Positions 62,779 to 64,000 of a stretch of 64,000 nucleotides of DNA are shown piece after piece. Within the stretch, counting starts at the first letter, position 1. The number at the start of each line of letters is the position of its first letter. The translations under genes were made by a program, and so were the position numbers. The notes beneath the pieces are model-generated. The model worked only from the letters and a program-made list of their open reading frames with translations, made no database searches and had not been told where the DNA came from. The stretch comes from Paenibacillus_F chitinolyticus_A (GTDB lineage Bacteria; Bacillota; Bacilli; Paenibacillales; NBRC-103111): NCBI RefSeq assembly GCF_045038035.1, contig NZ_CP173427.1, positions 4,154,001 to 4,218,000 on the forward strand, read 5' to 3'.

Positions 62779-64000
62779 TTAAGCGTTGGAATCTTCACTG
62801 CGGCGGGAGCTGCCGGAACGATCGGAACCGCCGCTGCGGGAGCCGTATCCGCCACCGGAACGGCTGTCACGGTCACGGTCGCGGTAATCGCGTCCGCCGT
62901 CTCTTCCACGGGAGGAAGAAGAACCGTAGCGCGATCCGCCTTGGCCGGAGCGGGAGCCGTAGCCTCCGCCGGAACGGCCGTCGCTTCTGCGGTCGCTGCC
63001 GTAGCTGAACTTGCGTCCGGAGCTGCGCACATCAACGCGGCGCTTCTTCGCACGAATCGGATCTTCCGGAGTCAGCTCGACGGATACTTCCTTCTTCTCA
63101 CCACCGGTAAGAAGCTGAAGAGCCGCTGCCAGCAGGTTGACGGAATCGTATTCCTCAAGAAGCTGGATAGCTACGCCTTTGAATTCGTTATGCTTGTCTT
63201 CTTGAAGCAAGTTGATGATGCGTTCAGCCGTTACCTTCTGCTTGCCTTCCATAGCCTCGGCCGGGCTCGGCATAGGCTTCTTAGGAATGCGGTGACGGGT
63301 CACTTTCTCGATGAAGTGCAGGTGATCGATCTCACGCGGCGTTACGAACGTCCAAGCCGTTCCTTCTTTGCCCGCGCGGCCCGTACGGCCGATCCGGTGA
63401 ACGTAGCTTTCCGGATCCTGCGGAAGGTCGAAGTTAACGACGTGCGTGACGCCGGAAACGTCGAGACCGCGCGCCGCTACGTCCGTAGCGACAAGCACTT
63501 CGATGCTGCCGTCACGGAATTTGCGCATCACGTTGTCGCGCTGATTCTGGGACAAGTCGCCGTGCAGGCCTTCCGCGGCATAACCGCGCTTCTGCAGGGC
63601 TTCCGCCAGCTCGTCTACACGGCGCTTCGTACGTCCGAACACGATCGCCAGTTCCGGGGATTCCATGTCGATGAGACGGCTAAGCGCTTCGAATTTCTGC
63701 TTCTCATGCACTTCGACGTAAGCCTGGTCGATAAGCGGAGCGCTTACGTGCTTAGGAATAACCGATACATGCTGAGGGTTCGTCAGGAACTGTTGAGCCA
63801 GCTTCTGGATGTTAGGAGGCATGGTTGCCGAGAAGAGCATAGTGTGGCGCTCTGCCGGTACAAGGCTCAGAATGGACTGGATGTCATCCATGAAGCCCAT
63901 GTCGAGCATTTCATCCGCTTCGTCGAGAACGACGGTTTTAACGTCTTCGAGCTTGATCGTTTTACGGTTGATGTGGTCAAGCAGACGTCCCGGCGTACCG
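62779..64000 (-). CDS. DEAD-box RNA helicase (CshA-like), 5' end outside window
   Basis: The C-terminal 407 residues of a DEAD-box helicase; the frame is still open at the window edge (reads GTPGRLLDH..., motif Ib). Motif II 'VLDEADEML', motif III 'LFSATMP', then the second RecA domain with 'ATDVAARGLDV' and motif VI 'HRIGRTGRAGKEG' are intact. A C-terminal tail of about 75 residues is rich in Arg/Gly/Ser/Asp repeats (RSGGGYGSR, RDYRDRDRD), typical of RNA-binding tails in CshA/DeaD proteins. It would unwind RNA in ribosome assembly, decay or cold adaptation. Confidence 0.93.
   Translation of the reverse strand, partial: GTPGRLLDHINRKTIKLEDVKTVVLDEADEMLDMGFMDDIQSILSLVPAERHTMLFSATMPPNIQKLAQQFLTNPQHVSVIPKHVSAPLIDQAYVEVHEKQKFEALSRLIDMESPELAIVFGRTKRRVDELAEALQKRGYAAEGLHGDLSQNQRDNVMRKFRDGSIEVLVATDVAARGLDVSGVTHVVNFDLPQDPESYVHRIGRTGRAGKEGTAWTFVTPREIDHLHFIEKVTRHRIPKKPMPSPAEAMEGKQKVTAERIINLLQEDKHNEFKGVAIQLLEEYDSVNLLAAALQLLTGGEKKEVSVELTPEDPIRAKKRRVDVRSSGRKFSYGSDRRSDGRSGGGYGSRSGQGGSRYGSSSSRGRDGGRDYRDRDRDSRSGGGYGSRSGGSDRSGSSRRSEDSNA

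Noticed and set aside
1..64000. Prophage, IS element, CRISPR-Cas, restriction-modification or toxin-antitoxin locus
   Set aside because: No transposase, integrase, capsid, Cas, methyltransferase or toxin-like protein was seen; the XRE genes have no toxin partner.

Overview
This window is chromosomal DNA of an endospore-forming Firmicute, most likely Paenibacillus or a close relative. The GC content is moderate to high. Ribosome binding sites are strong (AAGGAGG type) and TTG/GTG starts are frequent. There is a three-gene GerA-type spore germinant receptor, a YjcZ-type sporulation peptide, YhaO/YhaN, YugP, YkvI, YesL and Tpx proteins of Bacillus type, and a tRNA-Leu without encoded CCA. No phage, IS element or CRISPR array was seen. 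Most of the window is core genome cut into short transcription units, nearly all closed by strong and often bidirectional hairpin terminators.

Layout. 0-9.3 kb: a YjdF tail, a BI-1 protein, tRNA-Leu, a short YidC, a CbiZ cobinamide amidohydrolase, small conserved unknowns, xpt, a lipoprotein, DedA and YkvI. 9.4-14.3 kb: an amino-sugar/tagatose cluster. A ROK kinase, a DeoR repressor and an AgaS-type SIS isomerase/deaminase diverge from a class II aldolase and a PfkB kinase, across a shared operator-rich promoter. 14.6-18.3 kb: gerA-gerB-gerC. 18.4-24.3 kb: a glycosyltransferase, YhaO nuclease and YhaN ATPase run. 24.6-29 kb: a membrane diguanylate cyclase, three small XRE regulators (two a recent tandem duplication including promoter and operator), a nitroreductase behind an operator/terminator leader, and thioredoxin. 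29-36.5 kb: a three-repeat acidic protein, an MFS exporter, a HAD phosphatase, an RsuA-type pseudouridine synthase, a membrane thioredoxin, and a YtrA-type GntR/ABC operon. 36.6-38.9 kb: an accessory patch with a PadR regulator and a BtrH-like protein between remnants of an ATP-grasp ligase and a FAD monooxygenase. 38.9-44.6 kb: MocR regulator and EamA exporter, GNAT, DUF309, small alarmone synthetase and pyrD. 45-53 kb: L,D-transpeptidase, ferredoxin, DNA polymerase IV, citramalate synthase, TlpA-type thioredoxin, MFS and a JAMM peptidase that looks leaderless. 53-57 kb: Amt ammonium transporter with a GlnD-like nucleotidyltransferase and a DnaQ-type exonuclease. 56.8-64 kb: MerR regulator, YugP, LysR, Tpx, DUF1499, TalC, a structured RNA resembling 6S RNA, YesL, YjcZ, and a DEAD-box helicase cut by the window edge.

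How genes work together. AgaS, the PfkB kinase and the aldolase would take galactosamine-6-phosphate through tagatose-6-phosphate and tagatose-1,6-bisphosphate to triose phosphates. The Ger proteins form one receptor. YhaO and YhaN form an SbcCD-like pair. YtrA-type repressor and ABC genes are co-transcribed. Amt, DUF294 and exonuclease genes are closely spaced and could couple ammonium status to nucleotidylation. The items most worth a second look are the decayed ATP-grasp/BtrH/monooxygenase patch, the 6S-like RNA, the leaderless JAMM gene, the nitroreductase leader, and two genes that seem to need AUU start codons.
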